DNA from: Dyadobacter bucti
Lineage (GTDB): Bacteria > Bacteroidota > Bacteroidia > Cytophagales > Spirosomataceae
Direction of reading: 5' to 3'
Length of the DNA stretch: 64,000 nt
Assembly (NCBI RefSeq): GCF_005869225.1
Contig: NZ_SWFP01000005.1
Location: 62,001 to 126,000, forward strand
The position numbers and the translations under genes are program-made. Positions 8,578 to 19,300 of the stretch are shown here, piece after piece (within the stretch, counting starts at the first letter, position 1; every line of letters begins with the position of its first letter). Under the pieces are notes generated by a model. It saw only the letters and a list, made by a program, of their open reading frames with translations. It was not told where the DNA came from and made no database searches.

Positions 8578-10725
8578 CTAGTTGTTTTCTTCCCAAAGTG
8601 CAAATGCAAGCCTGATTTGCCCATAGTCAAACTGTTCGTTGAGCAACTCAAATAAAGGCTTCAAAGGATCGTTTTTGCTAATCTGGATTTCCTGTGCGGC
8701 ATTTATGATCGTCTTGTATGACTTGTCATCGATCAGTGATTTCAGATCGATTTCATGACCATCTTCCTTTAATTTTATCAAATGTGAAATGATGGTTACG
8801 GGGTTCAGATCTCTTTTTTCTGAAATAACTTTTACCGAGTAGCCATTCTTGTAAAGATCCAAAGTTTCAATATAAGTCAACCCTTTGACCACCCTGGTGC
8901 CGGGTTTCGTATTTTCTTTTGCAAAAGACAGGATCTCATTGATGAAGGCTTCGCCATATCTCCTGAATTTTTCAGCCCCTACTCCTGAAACGGCCTTCAT
9001 TTGTGCTTCGGAAATTGGTTTTTTCTGAGCCATCTCGGAAAGGGTAGCATCACTGAAAACTACATATGGAGGAACTGCCAGCGCGTCGGCCATCTGTTTT
9101 CGCAACAGACGCAACTGCTCGAAAAGAGCATCCCGTATAATCTCCTGCTTTGGCTTTTCCTTGGGGATAAGTTCTTCTTCCTTGGCTTTGCGTTCGGCCA
9201 GGGGGATAAATTTGACAAGTTCTATTTTTCGCTCTCCTTTGAGCACCTGCCGGCTCACCGGATTCAATTTGAAAGCATGTGCCTCATCATAGGCAATATC
9301 CATCACACCGGAATTCAAAAGCTGGCTGATGTACTCTGCCCATTCCTCGCCACGGAGCTCGTTCCCTACGCCAAAAGTCGGCAGACGATCATACCCGTGC
9401 TGAAGGATATTCCGGTTCCGGCTGCCTCTCAGGATATCGATCAGCATACCCATCGCAACCTTTTGGTCTGTCCGGGCGATACCTGACAGTGCTTTCTGCG
9501 CAATGACCGTGGCGTCAAATCTTGTTCTCGGGTTCCTGCATACATCACAATTCCCGCAATCATGGTCAACAGCCTCATTGAAATAGCTAAGCAAAATGCG
9601 TCTGCGGCAAATATCTGCCTCGGCATATTGTTTCATGCGGTTCAGCTTGGCATGCAGCAACTCTTTTTGTTCTGCCGACTGGTCCGAATTGTTGATCATA
9701 TCCTGACGGGTAATGATATCCATATAGCTGTAAAACAACGTTGTGTCTGCCGGTGAGCCGTCCCTTCCGGCGCGACCGATTTCCTGGTAAAAACTTTCCA
9801 CATTGGAGGGCAGGTTATAATGGATTACCCAGCGCACATTCGATTTATCTATCCCCATACCAAATGCAATGGTAGCCACAATAACCTGAATGTCGTCCCT
9901 GAGAAAATGTTCCTGCACCTTTGAACGCTTTTCCGCCGGTAGTCCGGCATGGTAACACTCTGCCCGGAATCCGGCATTTTGCAGGCTTGCGGCGACGGTT
10001 TCCGTCCCTTTACGGCTCAGGCAGTAGATGATTCCGGCCTGACCCGTATGTTTGTTGAGAAAGCTTTTAATCTGTTCAATGCGTTTTCTTCCTGGAAGAA
10101 CATTCAGGCTGAGATTCGGGCGGTCAAAGCTGGCAATGAATGTCTGGGCGTGTTCAATATTGAGTTGCTTCAGGATATCCCGGCGGGTTACCCGGTCGGC
10201 GGTAGCAGTGAGCGCGATCACAGGGACATCAGGAAAGCGTTGTTTCAGATTCGTGAGCTGGCGGTATTCAGGCCGGAAGTCGTGCCCCCAGGATGAAATA
10301 CAATGTGACTCATCGATGGCAAAAAGCCGCACATTCCATTCTCGCAAAAATTCAAAAGTATTACCTGAAAAAAGCCGCTCGGGAGCGATGTAGAGCAATT
10401 TCAGTTCGCCGACTTTGGCCTGCCACATCACCCTGTCCTGTTCCGAAGAGGACAAAGTTGAATTGAGGTAAGCAGCGCTGACACCGTTGCCGCGCAGCGC
10501 CTCGACCTGATCTTTCATCAGGGCTATCAGAGGGGAAACCACTATTGTAAGGCCTTCGCGAATAATTGCCGGGATCTGGAAACAGACCGACTTTCCGCCT
10601 CCGGTGGGCATCAGAACGAGGCAGTCTTCGTTGGCAAGAACGGTATCAATGATCTCCGCCTGCTGCGGACGGAAAGAGTCGTATCCGAAATATTTCTTTA
10701 AAGCTTCTAGTTTGTTGTCTGACAT
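8578..10725 (-). CDS. recQ: ATP-dependent DNA helicase RecQ
   Basis: 3'-5' DNA helicase acting in recombination and replication-fork repair. Walker A PTGGGKS is at residues 40-46 and the DESH box at 138-141. The second RecA lobe holds IGRAGRDG (motif VI). A zinc-binding Cys set follows (C...C..C..C near CRRRILLSYF and DCGNCDVC), then the RQC winged helix and an HRDC domain (LRLLRKQMADALAVPPYVVF). The C-terminus adds about 100 residues with a helix-turn-helix-like segment (VKVISEKRDLNPVTIISHL), common in Bacteroidota RecQ. At 715 residues it is full length. It lies 57 bases after the HhH gene and is probably the last gene of the Wzi-nadC-HhH-recQ run. TACTTTTG at 10770-10777 may give it an extra promoter. 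Confidence 0.96.
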   Translation of the reverse strand: MSDNKLEALKKYFGYDSFRPQQAEIIDTVLANEDCLVLMPTGGGKSVCFQIPAIIREGLTIVVSPLIALMKDQVEALRGNGVSAAYLNSTLSSSEQDRVMWQAKVGELKLLYIAPERLFSGNTFEFLREWNVRLFAIDESHCISSWGHDFRPEYRQLTNLKQRFPDVPVIALTATADRVTRRDILKQLNIEHAQTFIASFDRPNLSLNVLPGRKRIEQIKSFLNKHTGQAGIIYCLSRKGTETVAASLQNAGFRAECYHAGLPAEKRSKVQEHFLRDDIQVIVATIAFGMGIDKSNVRWVIHYNLPSNVESFYQEIGRAGRDGSPADTTLFYSYMDIITRQDMINNSDQSAEQKELLHAKLNRMKQYAEADICRRRILLSYFNEAVDHDCGNCDVCRNPRTRFDATVIAQKALSGIARTDQKVAMGMLIDILRGSRNRNILQHGYDRLPTFGVGNELRGEEWAEYISQLLNSGVMDIAYDEAHAFKLNPVSRQVLKGERKIELVKFIPLAERKAKEEELIPKEKPKQEIIRDALFEQLRLLRKQMADALAVPPYVVFSDATLSEMAQKKPISEAQMKAVSGVGAEKFRRYGEAFINEILSFAKENTKPGTRVVKGLTYIETLDLYKNGYSVKVISEKRDLNPVTIISHLIKLKEDGHEIDLKSLIDDKSYKTIINAAQEIQISKNDPLKPLFELLNEQFDYGQIRLAFALWEENN

Positions 10726-10782
10726 TTCAGGTAAGGTATATTGTTCTTTTTTGAATCCGGATATTCATGCAAAAGTAAGTAC

Positions 10783-12876
10783 TCAAAACTGATACATTAC
10801 CTGCGCTTTTATTTCACTTCGTTTATTTCCCTGTATTTCATTTAACCCCGAGCTGATTTTTTCAAGATTTGAATACCGTGTCTGGGACCATCGCACCCAT
10901 ATTTTCATTTTTTTCGTGATTATATATCTACCCATCAGGTAATGTCTCGTTCCTGCATCATAATAGGCCGGAACTGAGAACGCATAGAGCATATCTTTTT
11001 CATAAACGTATTGTCGGCTGTCATAATCGTCAGTTTTAAAATACGCCACGCGAGCGCTCAGTTCTAATTTTTTTAGCTGCCAGGTAATATCCTGGGCAAC
11101 TGTAAATCCTTTTGATTTAGAAATCTCCACATAAGCCAGATCTCCGTATTGAATTCTTGTGCGCGTTGAAATCTTTAACGGAACATCATATTCTGCGTTA
11201 ATCGTAAAGGTTCTGCGAACAGATGTTACAAGTGGCAAAGGCGGGAGCTTACTGTCGGGATTGTTACGTTGCTTATGTTTTTCGTGAAACAAGGCATACA
11301 TATTGAACCGTTTGTTGGGCTTCCATAATAAATGCACATAATAGTCACGTCCGCGGGACGGGGCATCTACCTGGTATTTCAGCCATGGGAATTTGAAACG
11401 GTCATAAAAAACGCTGAGTTGCCAGCGGCGGTTAGGAAAATACCTCAACCCAAAATAAGTACCGGACTCATTGATCGGCTTGGTAGCCTCTCCCAGAGAA
11501 TTTCCATAAAAAGTGTGGAAGTGGCGGGCATAGCCCCTGGCCAGAAACGAGAAGTCGACCGACTTGCCCAGGCTGGCAATTGCGCCGCCAATTCCTCCCA
11601 AACCTCCACTCCGTGATCGTCCTCCTTCCCCGAAAAAATGCAGGTTTTGCCATCGGTAATCGCCGTGGATACCCGCAGTCAGATTCTGTTTTCCGGAAAA
11701 TTCGTAGCGATTGTAAGGGACATCTTTTTTACGGATAGTAGCATTGTATTCGGTATACAAAATCGTAAAACCGATCTGGCCTTTTTGGGATGGCATTTTA
11801 AATAGGAGATGCAGACCCGCATTTTGCTCCAAAAGAATATTATGCTTTTCGCGCTCCGTAGGCGTGCGATGATAACCCGAAATCGGCAGGGAAGTGGTAA
11901 AAGTACCTTCCGGTGTATCCTCCTGAGTGGCATCTCTTTTAGTCCGGGAATAAAAGCCAGTGATATCAGTATTTTTATTCAGTACCAAAGTCGCAGCCGC
12001 ACCGCGAAAGAAATTAGCTTCCAGTACAGATGTGTATGGTTTCAGTCCGAGTGTACTGCGGTAGGTTGTTTTGATTACTTCCGAACCTTTGCCCAATGAA
12101 AACCCGGCTGCCATGACCAAACCCTGACCAGCCTGCATCTGGTAATCTCCGATAATCAGATTTTTCAATCTGCCCCGGTTCATGATCTGGGCATGAAAAG
12201 AAGAAAAATCGGCGCCGTAAACCTGCTGTTTTCGTTTCCAGGTCCAAAGCGTTTCCCCCGCGTCTTTTTCCAGTGTAATCCCGAAACTGAACGACCCGGT
12301 ACGTGCATTGCGGTATCTCAGGTAACCGTACCAGGGCGGACCTGCGTACCTCGTTCTGGACGTTGAGGTAGAATCAATTTCGGAAAAGCCTTTTTGTTTC
12401 TCAATTAATTTACCTGATCGTAACATCAGAAAATGCTGGGTTGGGTTCCGCAGGGATTCAGTAAATGAAAGCGGGCGCGGCTGCACTGTAACGAAGGGTA
12501 GCAGCCTGTAAATGGTGTTCAGATCGAAACCGGGGACGGCCTGTAATTCGTAAAGCGAAAGGAATGCACCAAGTTTTTGGCGGTATGCAAATAGTGATCT
12601 GAGCTGGGCGTCAGAAAGAATATAGGTAGCCGCCAGTTCATCCTGCGTGACCGTGTTCAGGTCGAGGGGATTGGCATAAAGTTGAAAAAGTGATTCGTAT
12701 AAATCGGAATAATCGGAGTCTTCGGTCGGGACAGGAAACAAATTTTGGATAAATGCACTGATATCCATTTCCGGCCGGGGAGGCTCCTGACATTGCGCAA
12801 AACGCACAATTGAAAATGCCAGAATAAAGGCAGCAAGATTTTTGTGAGCGTATGTAATTTTTAAATGTTTAATCAT
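10783..12876 (-). CDS. Helix-hairpin-helix outer-membrane protein
   Basis: Secreted 697-residue protein with a signal peptide (about residues 1-29, ending FAQCQ). The N-terminal region, about residues 70-130, contains ComEA-like helix-hairpin-helix repeats: LNTVTQDELAATYILSDAQL and LGAFLSLYELQAVPGFD. The remaining 550 residues alternate short beta strands rich in Tyr, Arg and Gly and end in an aromatic residue (VMYQF), like an outer-membrane beta barrel. Proteins of this build are widespread in Bacteroidota and usually annotated only as helix-hairpin-helix domain-containing. DNA binding at the surface is a guess from the HhH part. It lies 22 bases after nadC, in the same direction. Confidence 0.75.
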   Translation of the reverse strand: MIKHLKITYAHKNLAAFILAFSIVRFAQCQEPPRPEMDISAFIQNLFPVPTEDSDYSDLYESLFQLYANPLDLNTVTQDELAATYILSDAQLRSLFAYRQKLGAFLSLYELQAVPGFDLNTIYRLLPFVTVQPRPLSFTESLRNPTQHFLMLRSGKLIEKQKGFSEIDSTSTSRTRYAGPPWYGYLRYRNARTGSFSFGITLEKDAGETLWTWKRKQQVYGADFSSFHAQIMNRGRLKNLIIGDYQMQAGQGLVMAAGFSLGKGSEVIKTTYRSTLGLKPYTSVLEANFFRGAAATLVLNKNTDITGFYSRTKRDATQEDTPEGTFTTSLPISGYHRTPTEREKHNILLEQNAGLHLLFKMPSQKGQIGFTILYTEYNATIRKKDVPYNRYEFSGKQNLTAGIHGDYRWQNLHFFGEGGRSRSGGLGGIGGAIASLGKSVDFSFLARGYARHFHTFYGNSLGEATKPINESGTYFGLRYFPNRRWQLSVFYDRFKFPWLKYQVDAPSRGRDYYVHLLWKPNKRFNMYALFHEKHKQRNNPDSKLPPLPLVTSVRRTFTINAEYDVPLKISTRTRIQYGDLAYVEISKSKGFTVAQDITWQLKKLELSARVAYFKTDDYDSRQYVYEKDMLYAFSVPAYYDAGTRHYLMGRYIITKKMKIWVRWSQTRYSNLEKISSGLNEIQGNKRSEIKAQVMYQF

Positions 12877-12898
12877 ACGCCCTATATTTTGATGAAGG

Positions 12899-13762
12899 TT
12901 AGAAGGCTTTTAAACTTAAATCCAGACTACGCGCCTGATGCGTCAGGGCACCGCTGGATATTCCGTCCACGCCGGTGAGCGCCACATCACGCAATGTTTT
13001 TTCAGTAATATTTCCCGAGGCTTCCGTTTCAAAACGCCCTGCAATCAGTTTTACCGCTTCACGCAGCTTATCCAGCGGGAAATTGTCCAGCATAATGATA
13101 TCGACCTTTCCCACGCGCAATACCTCCTCCACTTCTTCCAGGTTCCGGGTTTCTATTTCTATTTTCAGGTCTTTTCCAGTGTCTTTCAGATACCTCCTTG
13201 CCCCGATAATTGCGGATTCAATGCCTCCTGCATAGTCCACATGATTGTCTTTGAGCATGATCATGTCGTACAGGCCCATCCTGTGATTGACAGCCCCGCC
13301 AATTGCCACCGCCATCTTTTCGAACAGGCGGAAATTCGGCGTTGTTTTGCGCGTATCCAGTAATTTAACCGGCAAGTCTTTGATCAGATCGGCCATCTGA
13401 CGCGCGTAAGTGGCAATTCCACTCATACGTTGCATCGTATTGAGTACCAATCGTTCCGATTGCAGGATCAGCTGCGCATTTCCTTCTACCGTAAATACGA
13501 TGTCTCCGCTTTTGACGTAGGTTCCGTCAAAAAGTAACACATTAATTTTTAAAGGGGGGTGATTACTGTATGCGGCGGCTTCTTCAAAAATGATTTTTGC
13601 CACTTCTACGCCAGCAAGAACGCCGTCCTGTTTCACGAGTAAGTGCGCACGGTTGGTTGCGCTTACGGGTACACTTGAGAGAGAAGACTGATCACCGTCG
13701 CCAATATCTTCCAATAATGCGAGACGGATCAGGTTACGCAATTCGTGAGGGTTAGTTTCCAT
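12899..13762 (-). CDS. nadC: Nicotinate-nucleotide pyrophosphorylase (quinolinate phosphoribosyltransferase)
   Basis: Converts quinolinate and PRPP to nicotinate mononucleotide, CO2 and PPi in de novo NAD synthesis. Motifs are LALLEDIGDGDQSS at the N-terminus, MSGIAT, the signature LDTRKTTP, NHRMGLYDMIMLKDNH, and VDIIMLDN with SG.IT toward the end. The open frame runs upstream to 13849 over the preceding gene. The ATG at 13760-13762 gives the expected start and 287 residues, and lies four bases after the stop of the Wzi-like gene. nadA and nadB are not in the window. Confidence 0.95.
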   Translation of the reverse strand: METNPHELRNLIRLALLEDIGDGDQSSLSSVPVSATNRAHLLVKQDGVLAGVEVAKIIFEEAAAYSNHPPLKINVLLFDGTYVKSGDIVFTVEGNAQLILQSERLVLNTMQRMSGIATYARQMADLIKDLPVKLLDTRKTTPNFRLFEKMAVAIGGAVNHRMGLYDMIMLKDNHVDYAGGIESAIIGARRYLKDTGKDLKIEIETRNLEEVEEVLRVGKVDIIMLDNFPLDKLREAVKLIAGRFETEASGNITEKTLRDVALTGVDGISSGALTHQARSLDLSLKAF

Positions 13763-13766
13763 AATA

Positions 13767-15524
13767 TTAGAACGTTTGCTGACGGTACGCCATGTTATAT
13801 CTGATGGCAATGGAAAAAACATTGGCATCGGCAGCGACCTTAGGATCAACGGAAGTAATTTTTCTGATTAAATAGCGACCATCCAGAAACAGATTGTGGG
13901 CCAGGGAATAACTAAGCCTCAGATCTGTAAAAAGCGTCGATGCTTTGATACCCTGCAGGGTTTTCTGGTTCAGGTCGCCTTCGCGGTTCAGGTTGCGTGC
14001 GTCGTAGTTTTCCGCAATATTTCCCCCGAAATTCATATAAGGTCCGGAAGTAGGATCTTTTCCCTGATGCGCCAGCATGACAGTGCCGTAAACCGACAGC
14101 CTGGGCGTGGCTTTGTAACGCAAAATTCCAATATACTCCCGAAAATTTGCGCCGAGCGGATGCGCAAGCGCTTGTCCGTAATGCATGTAGTTCCTGCCGC
14201 CGTCTTTGTGCGAATAGGTATACGGTCGTACCATATTGTATTCGGCCTGAAGATCAAGATTGGGAATCCCGAAAGCATCCACATATTTTCCGCCCAGCTG
14301 CAGACTGTACTTGTTCGTCCAGGATTTGCTTCCGTTGAACAGGTATTTGGTAAGGAATTCGTCCAGAACAAATTGACCGTAAACAGACGCCTTTTTACCG
14401 ATCAGCCACCGGAAATCAAATCCCAGCAAAGCATTATCCTGGCTTCCGATATAGGATTCAACATAACGGTAAAAAATAATCGGGTTGAGATAATTAAGAT
14501 CGTAGCCTCCGCCAACCGTGTCGCGGTTAAAAACCTCTGCCTCGAAAATACCGAAGTTGAACCTATCTGAAAGATTGATACTCAGATGGTGGATAGCTGC
14601 AAACTTTTTGCCCCTCAGATTTTCCCTCCATGCACTGCCCTCCGAATTGATCATGCTCGTCCAGAGATTGGTATAACGGAAACGCCCCAGCTGGGTGTCG
14701 AGTCTTAGAAAGAGATACGGACTGCTGTTGTCTGAGAGAATAAGAGACCGGTAGCCGCTTCCGAAAACATTGTAATCGTGACCAAACTTTACATTGATAC
14801 TCTTAAGAGGCTTAAAAGTGATGTATCCCCGGGCAGATAAAAAATCGACTCCTGAGGTATCCTTACCGGTTAATTTTGCTAATCCTTCTCCCGGAAAGCT
14901 GTATTCCGGACTAAAATTTCTTACATATCTTGGAAAACGTCCCTGGTTGTCGGAAACGAATGTGTAAAATCCGAGCTTTTCGTTGATCATTCCCCTGATT
15001 TCGATCCCTCTTCCGGTAAGCCACAAGCGTGAATTGTAATTGTCATCCTTGCCAATAAAATTATTGGTAGTGAAATTAAAATGAAGGTCAAGGTCTTTAT
15101 TATGAACGCTGTAAAGATCGGCGGGGTGGTCGAAGAATTTTCTTTTTTTGCCCGCGGGCGGCGATTTAAACCAGCCTAGCCTGGCCAGTTTATTATATTG
15201 AGCCGAGTCCGTCGACGTCATTCCTTGGGTCCATTCCCAGCTGTCCTCCCTCAGATAATCGATAATTTCCCAATCGCGGCGCGTAAGGTCTACTGTGCCT
15301 TCTTTTAATATGGAATCCGTAAGAGCTACAACTGCTTTTCTTTCGAACGGTTTTACATTTGAATGAAAACCGTCAGAAAACTTTCCTCTCTTGATTTCAA
15401 GCCTATCTATAAGGTGGTAATAATCGTCGTTAAATGGGATAAAAGAACTTTGAGCACAGGTATATGACAAGGATATGAGTACAATAAACGATATTCTCAA
15501 AAAATGGGTAAATCCTTGGTACAT
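13767..15524 (-). CDS. Wzi-like capsule-assembly outer-membrane protein
   Basis: Predicted outer-membrane beta barrel. The ATG at 15522-15524 gives 585 residues beginning MYQGFTHFLRISFIVLISLSYTCA, a signal peptide. A GTG eight codons earlier is possible but less likely. FIPFNDDYYHLIDRLEIKRG and the C-terminal half, with repeated short strands (YVESYIGSQDNALLGFDFRW, HYGQALAHPLGANFREY), match Bacteroidota proteins placed in the Wzi capsule-assembly family. Wzi in Gram-negative bacteria helps anchor capsule at the cell surface. No capsule genes are adjacent, so the role is by family only. It is the first gene of a leftward run with nadC. Confidence 0.7.
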   Translation of the reverse strand: MYQGFTHFLRISFIVLISLSYTCAQSSFIPFNDDYYHLIDRLEIKRGKFSDGFHSNVKPFERKAVVALTDSILKEGTVDLTRRDWEIIDYLREDSWEWTQGMTSTDSAQYNKLARLGWFKSPPAGKKRKFFDHPADLYSVHNKDLDLHFNFTTNNFIGKDDNYNSRLWLTGRGIEIRGMINEKLGFYTFVSDNQGRFPRYVRNFSPEYSFPGEGLAKLTGKDTSGVDFLSARGYITFKPLKSINVKFGHDYNVFGSGYRSLILSDNSSPYLFLRLDTQLGRFRYTNLWTSMINSEGSAWRENLRGKKFAAIHHLSINLSDRFNFGIFEAEVFNRDTVGGGYDLNYLNPIIFYRYVESYIGSQDNALLGFDFRWLIGKKASVYGQFVLDEFLTKYLFNGSKSWTNKYSLQLGGKYVDAFGIPNLDLQAEYNMVRPYTYSHKDGGRNYMHYGQALAHPLGANFREYIGILRYKATPRLSVYGTVMLAHQGKDPTSGPYMNFGGNIAENYDARNLNREGDLNQKTLQGIKASTLFTDLRLSYSLAHNLFLDGRYLIRKITSVDPKVAADANVFSIAIRYNMAYRQQTF

Positions 15525-15650
15525 AGGCAAAAAAAATCTACTATTCACACAAGTTGAGCTTTTGCGGATAATTTTTCGAATAAGAGTTCCAAATTACGTC
15601 AATGAATTTGTATTATCTTGCATGGAGCAGTTTAAAATACTTTCAAACTT

Positions 15651-16295
15651 ATGTTTTTACTTTCCCAAAAACCTTCTATTGCTGATCATTATCTGGCAGA
15701 ATTGCGCGACGTAAATCAACAAGGCGACCGGATGAGGTTTCGCCGGAACATGGAGCGGATGGGAGAGTTGCTGGCTTACGAAATTTCCAAAAGCCTTACC
15801 TATAAGTCAGAAAAAGTAGAAACCCCGCTTGGGCAGGCTTCGTCCAGGTCAGTTCTTCAGCCTGTTGTCCTTGCTACCATTTTAAGGGCGGGATTACCTT
15901 TTCACCAGGGTTTTTTGAACATATTTGACAAAGCCGACAATGCTTTTGTCGGCGCCTACCGCGGGCATCATATCAATGCGGAAGAAGAATTCGAAGTAGA
16001 AATGGACTATATCACAAGTCCGGATCTTACGGGAAAAATACTTATCCTGGTTGATCCCATGCTGGCCACGGGCCGGTCTCTGGAAAAAGTTTACCATGCT
16101 TTGCTGCGTTTCGGGATTCCCTATCAAACCCACATTGCGTCGGTGATCGCAAGTCCGGAAGGCGTGGATTTTTTGCAGAAGAGAATGCCGCACTGCCGGC
16201 TGTGGCTGGGCGCGGTGGATCAGAAACTAAACGAGCAATATTACATTGTTCCAGGCCTGGGCGATGCCGGAGACCTGGCTTATGGAGAGAAATAA
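15651..16295 (+). CDS. upp: Uracil phosphoribosyltransferase
   Basis: Salvages uracil with PRPP to UMP. The PRPP-binding loop is ILVDPMLATGRSL (about residues 128-140). LRAGLPFHQG near residue 75 is the second family motif, and the C-terminal PGLGDAGDLAYG is the uracil-binding end. At 214 residues it is full length. It is divergent from the Wzi-like gene (126 bases between starts) and convergent with the TonB receptor gene, whose stop is 12 bases away. Confidence 0.95.
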   Translation: MFLLSQKPSIADHYLAELRDVNQQGDRMRFRRNMERMGELLAYEISKSLTYKSEKVETPLGQASSRSVLQPVVLATILRAGLPFHQGFLNIFDKADNAFVGAYRGHHINAEEEFEVEMDYITSPDLTGKILILVDPMLATGRSLEKVYHALLRFGIPYQTHIASVIASPEGVDFLQKRMPHCRLWLGAVDQKLNEQYYIVPGLGDAGDLAYGEK

Positions 16296-16307
16296 CAATG
16301 TGGCTTC

Positions 16308-19300
16308 TCAGTTCAGCAGTTCGTCGAAGGTAATAGACACGTAATAGGTTGAACCGACATTAGGACTTCCAAAGGCCTGGAAATAGGATTTTCCCAGCAG
16401 GTTAGTCGCACCCAGCTTTACGATAGATTTGATCGCAGAAAATTTCATGCTGACCTGAGCATCCAGATTACTGATCGCGGGGACCTTAGTATTTGAAAAA
16501 ATAGGCACGCCGGTAGATGTAGGAATGATGAAGCTTGATTCGGCCAGAAACCCTTGTTGGTAGCGGTATACCACATTGAAACCCAAAGAACTTGTACTAC
16601 CGATTCGCCTGCCGAAGTTAAGATTGTAGCGGTATTTGGGTGTATTAAATTGCGAAAACTGCACCTCGGGGGAAGGTTTGAAATCACTCAATACATTGTT
16701 GGCCACATTCCCTCCGACATTGAAACCTTTTGGCAGGGCATAATTCAGACCAACCGCAAATCCCCTTGTGGTAATTACCTCCGACGTATTCACCGTTCTT
16801 GCATAACCATTGTAATTTCCAACACCAATACCTGATTCTATCGGAAGGCCTGGCGCTGCGGCAGCCGTAGGGACTACAATTACCGTTCCGCCCAGGAGAT
16901 TGTGGTATTTGCTGACATAATAATACGCATCCACGAATAATCTTTTCGCTATAACTCCTTTGTAACCAATTTCATAAGAAGCAATTCTTTCCGGTTTCAT
17001 TTTTGTGGCCTCATACTTCGGCAGTTTTCCCAACGCATAAGCCTGAGCAAGGTCGGGTACAAGGCCAGGGACCTGCGCTGCAAGAATCCCCGGCAGCTGT
17101 GCAGCGAGCACGCCCGGCAGATTTTGGTTTACGCCAGCAACGATAGCCGCCTGTATGGCCTCGGGTGTATTAGGGATCTGGCCGGCAGCTACTGCCTGGT
17201 TGACCCCTGCAGTAACTTGTTGTGTAACCACCTGTGTGATCTGAATCGTTGCCTGCTGTGTTACGGCGGCTTTTGCATAGTTGGTCGCGCTTTCAATGAT
17301 AGACGGATCGCTCGCGATCACCTGCCCGATAGCGGCTTCGGATAAGTTTTGCCTTAATATGCCCCTCGACAAATTGTAACGAGCATCAAATTCCGGTAAA
17401 CCGCCTACAAGCGTACCAGAAGGTGTGCTGAGGTCGATATACTGGTTTTGGGTAGTAGGAATGCGGAAACCGGTTTGATACGAGAGCCGGATATTTTGCT
17501 CTCCGAAGGATGTTACAGCAGAAACTCGTGGTGTAAACTGACCGTCAAAATTTTCATTCTTGTCGTATCGGATCGACCCTGTCAGTTTCAAATGGTTGGT
17601 AAAAAGGTTCTTCCCTGCCTGAACGAAAGCACCAAATTCATTGATCGGAATTTTCCCGTTTCTTCCTTCTTTGGTATCCGCAAATAATGTTCCGGCAGAC
17701 CTTAGCTGATACTGGCGGAAATTGGCACCTGCCAGTAATTCCACAAACCGGATCTCATTTTTGAAGTTGTAAAAACCCTCAAAATGATAAAGCATGGTTT
17801 TATCATTAAAACCACTTCCTCCATCTACAATGGCCATATCCCGGTATTTATTGAGCAATTGGTTAAAGGCAGGTGAACCTGGGACAGGCATATCCTTGTC
17901 TGCTGTCTGGCGGGCGGCAAGGTGAGCCTGCGCTTCGGCGATCCCTGCACTTCGTGCGGCTGCAAATGCCCCTACATATTCCCCGAACCAGGTTGCGTTT
18001 GGTTTGGCCTCATTCAGCATGGACACAGCTGCCAGGCCCGCCAGATAAGTTTTGCCGGAACGTTCCTGCGTAGTGTAGGCCCGCAAAGTAAAATTGTCAC
18101 CGCGCAGTTCAAGCTTGGCCTGGGTGAGGTTAAAATTACGAAGGGCGTACCGGCCAACGGCAGTGTAAACGGTTGTTCCGAAGCCATAATTGACCTGTGC
18201 GATCGCTTCTATTTTTTCATTGATACGATAATGCAGCGCTGCACTGGATTTAAATGATTTGGTATTATAGTCTACAAGATCTTTTTCGCGGTATCCCGTG
18301 CGGCTCACGAAAGTGTTTGGTACCAGCGAAACCGCATCGCCGGGAATGAGATTGTTTGCAGCTAGGCTTTTTGCGACGGCATTGATATTGGTCTGAATTT
18401 CATCTCCGTACACATTAGTGCCGTCGTAATCCAGGTTAGTCCCTATTCCGCGGTTAGGGTCCGGGCTGCCCCCCACGTTCAGGTTCGTATAGTTGGTAGC
18501 TTCCCAGTCTTTGGCTGTGATGTATGACAGGTTGGCTTTAAATGCAAATTTATTGTTAAAGGCTTTGGCATAGCGGACGAGGCCTTCTATAAACGGCGTG
18601 GTAGCTTTTGACCGGCCGGACTCGTGCATGATACCCGATTTTACACTTGCGCTAAGTCCCTGATATAAAAACGGGCTTTTGCTGTTCATCAGAATAAGCC
18701 CGTTTACAGCATTCGGGCCGTAAAGTGCCGATGCTGCTCCTGGCAGTATTTCAACACTTTCTACATCCAGCTCGGACATTCCGATAAGGTTGTCCAGCGG
18801 GAAATTCAGGCCCGGTGCCTGGTTGTCCATTCCGTCTATCAGCTGAACGGTACGCGGGTTACCGGTGGCACTGAAGCCGCGCATGTTGACGGATTTGAAT
18901 AAAAAACCCTGAGTAGCCATGTCAATTCCTTTGAGATTGTACAGGGCATCATAGAAATTTGAAGCCGGCGAATCCCTGATTCCCCGGATATCCAGCTTCT
19001 CGATAGCTACGGGTGATTTAAGTACACTTTCTTCTACACGCGATGCAGATACAACCAGCTCTTTTCCCAAAACAGGCTGCTCGGCCAGCTCGACCTCCAA
19101 CTGTGATAATCCCCCTGCTATCTCTTTTTCCTGTGTCTGAAAACCGACGGAAGAAACAATAATCGTGAACGGAGGGGTGGACATTGTGTTGAAGGCGAAT
19201 TCGCCGTTTGAGCCCGTAATGGTACCGGTCACTTTTCCTTTAATCTGTATGCTGACACCGATCAAAGGTTCGCCTGAGGAAGCCTCCACAACTTTTCCGC

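Noticed and set aside
13896-14570. Plus-strand 224-codon ORF
   Set aside because: Antisense to the Wzi-like gene, which has a signal peptide and family resemblance; the ORF has neither.
17124-17345. Plus-strand 73-codon ORF opposite the TonB receptor insert
   Set aside because: Open only because of the low-complexity Ala/Gln coding on the other strand.
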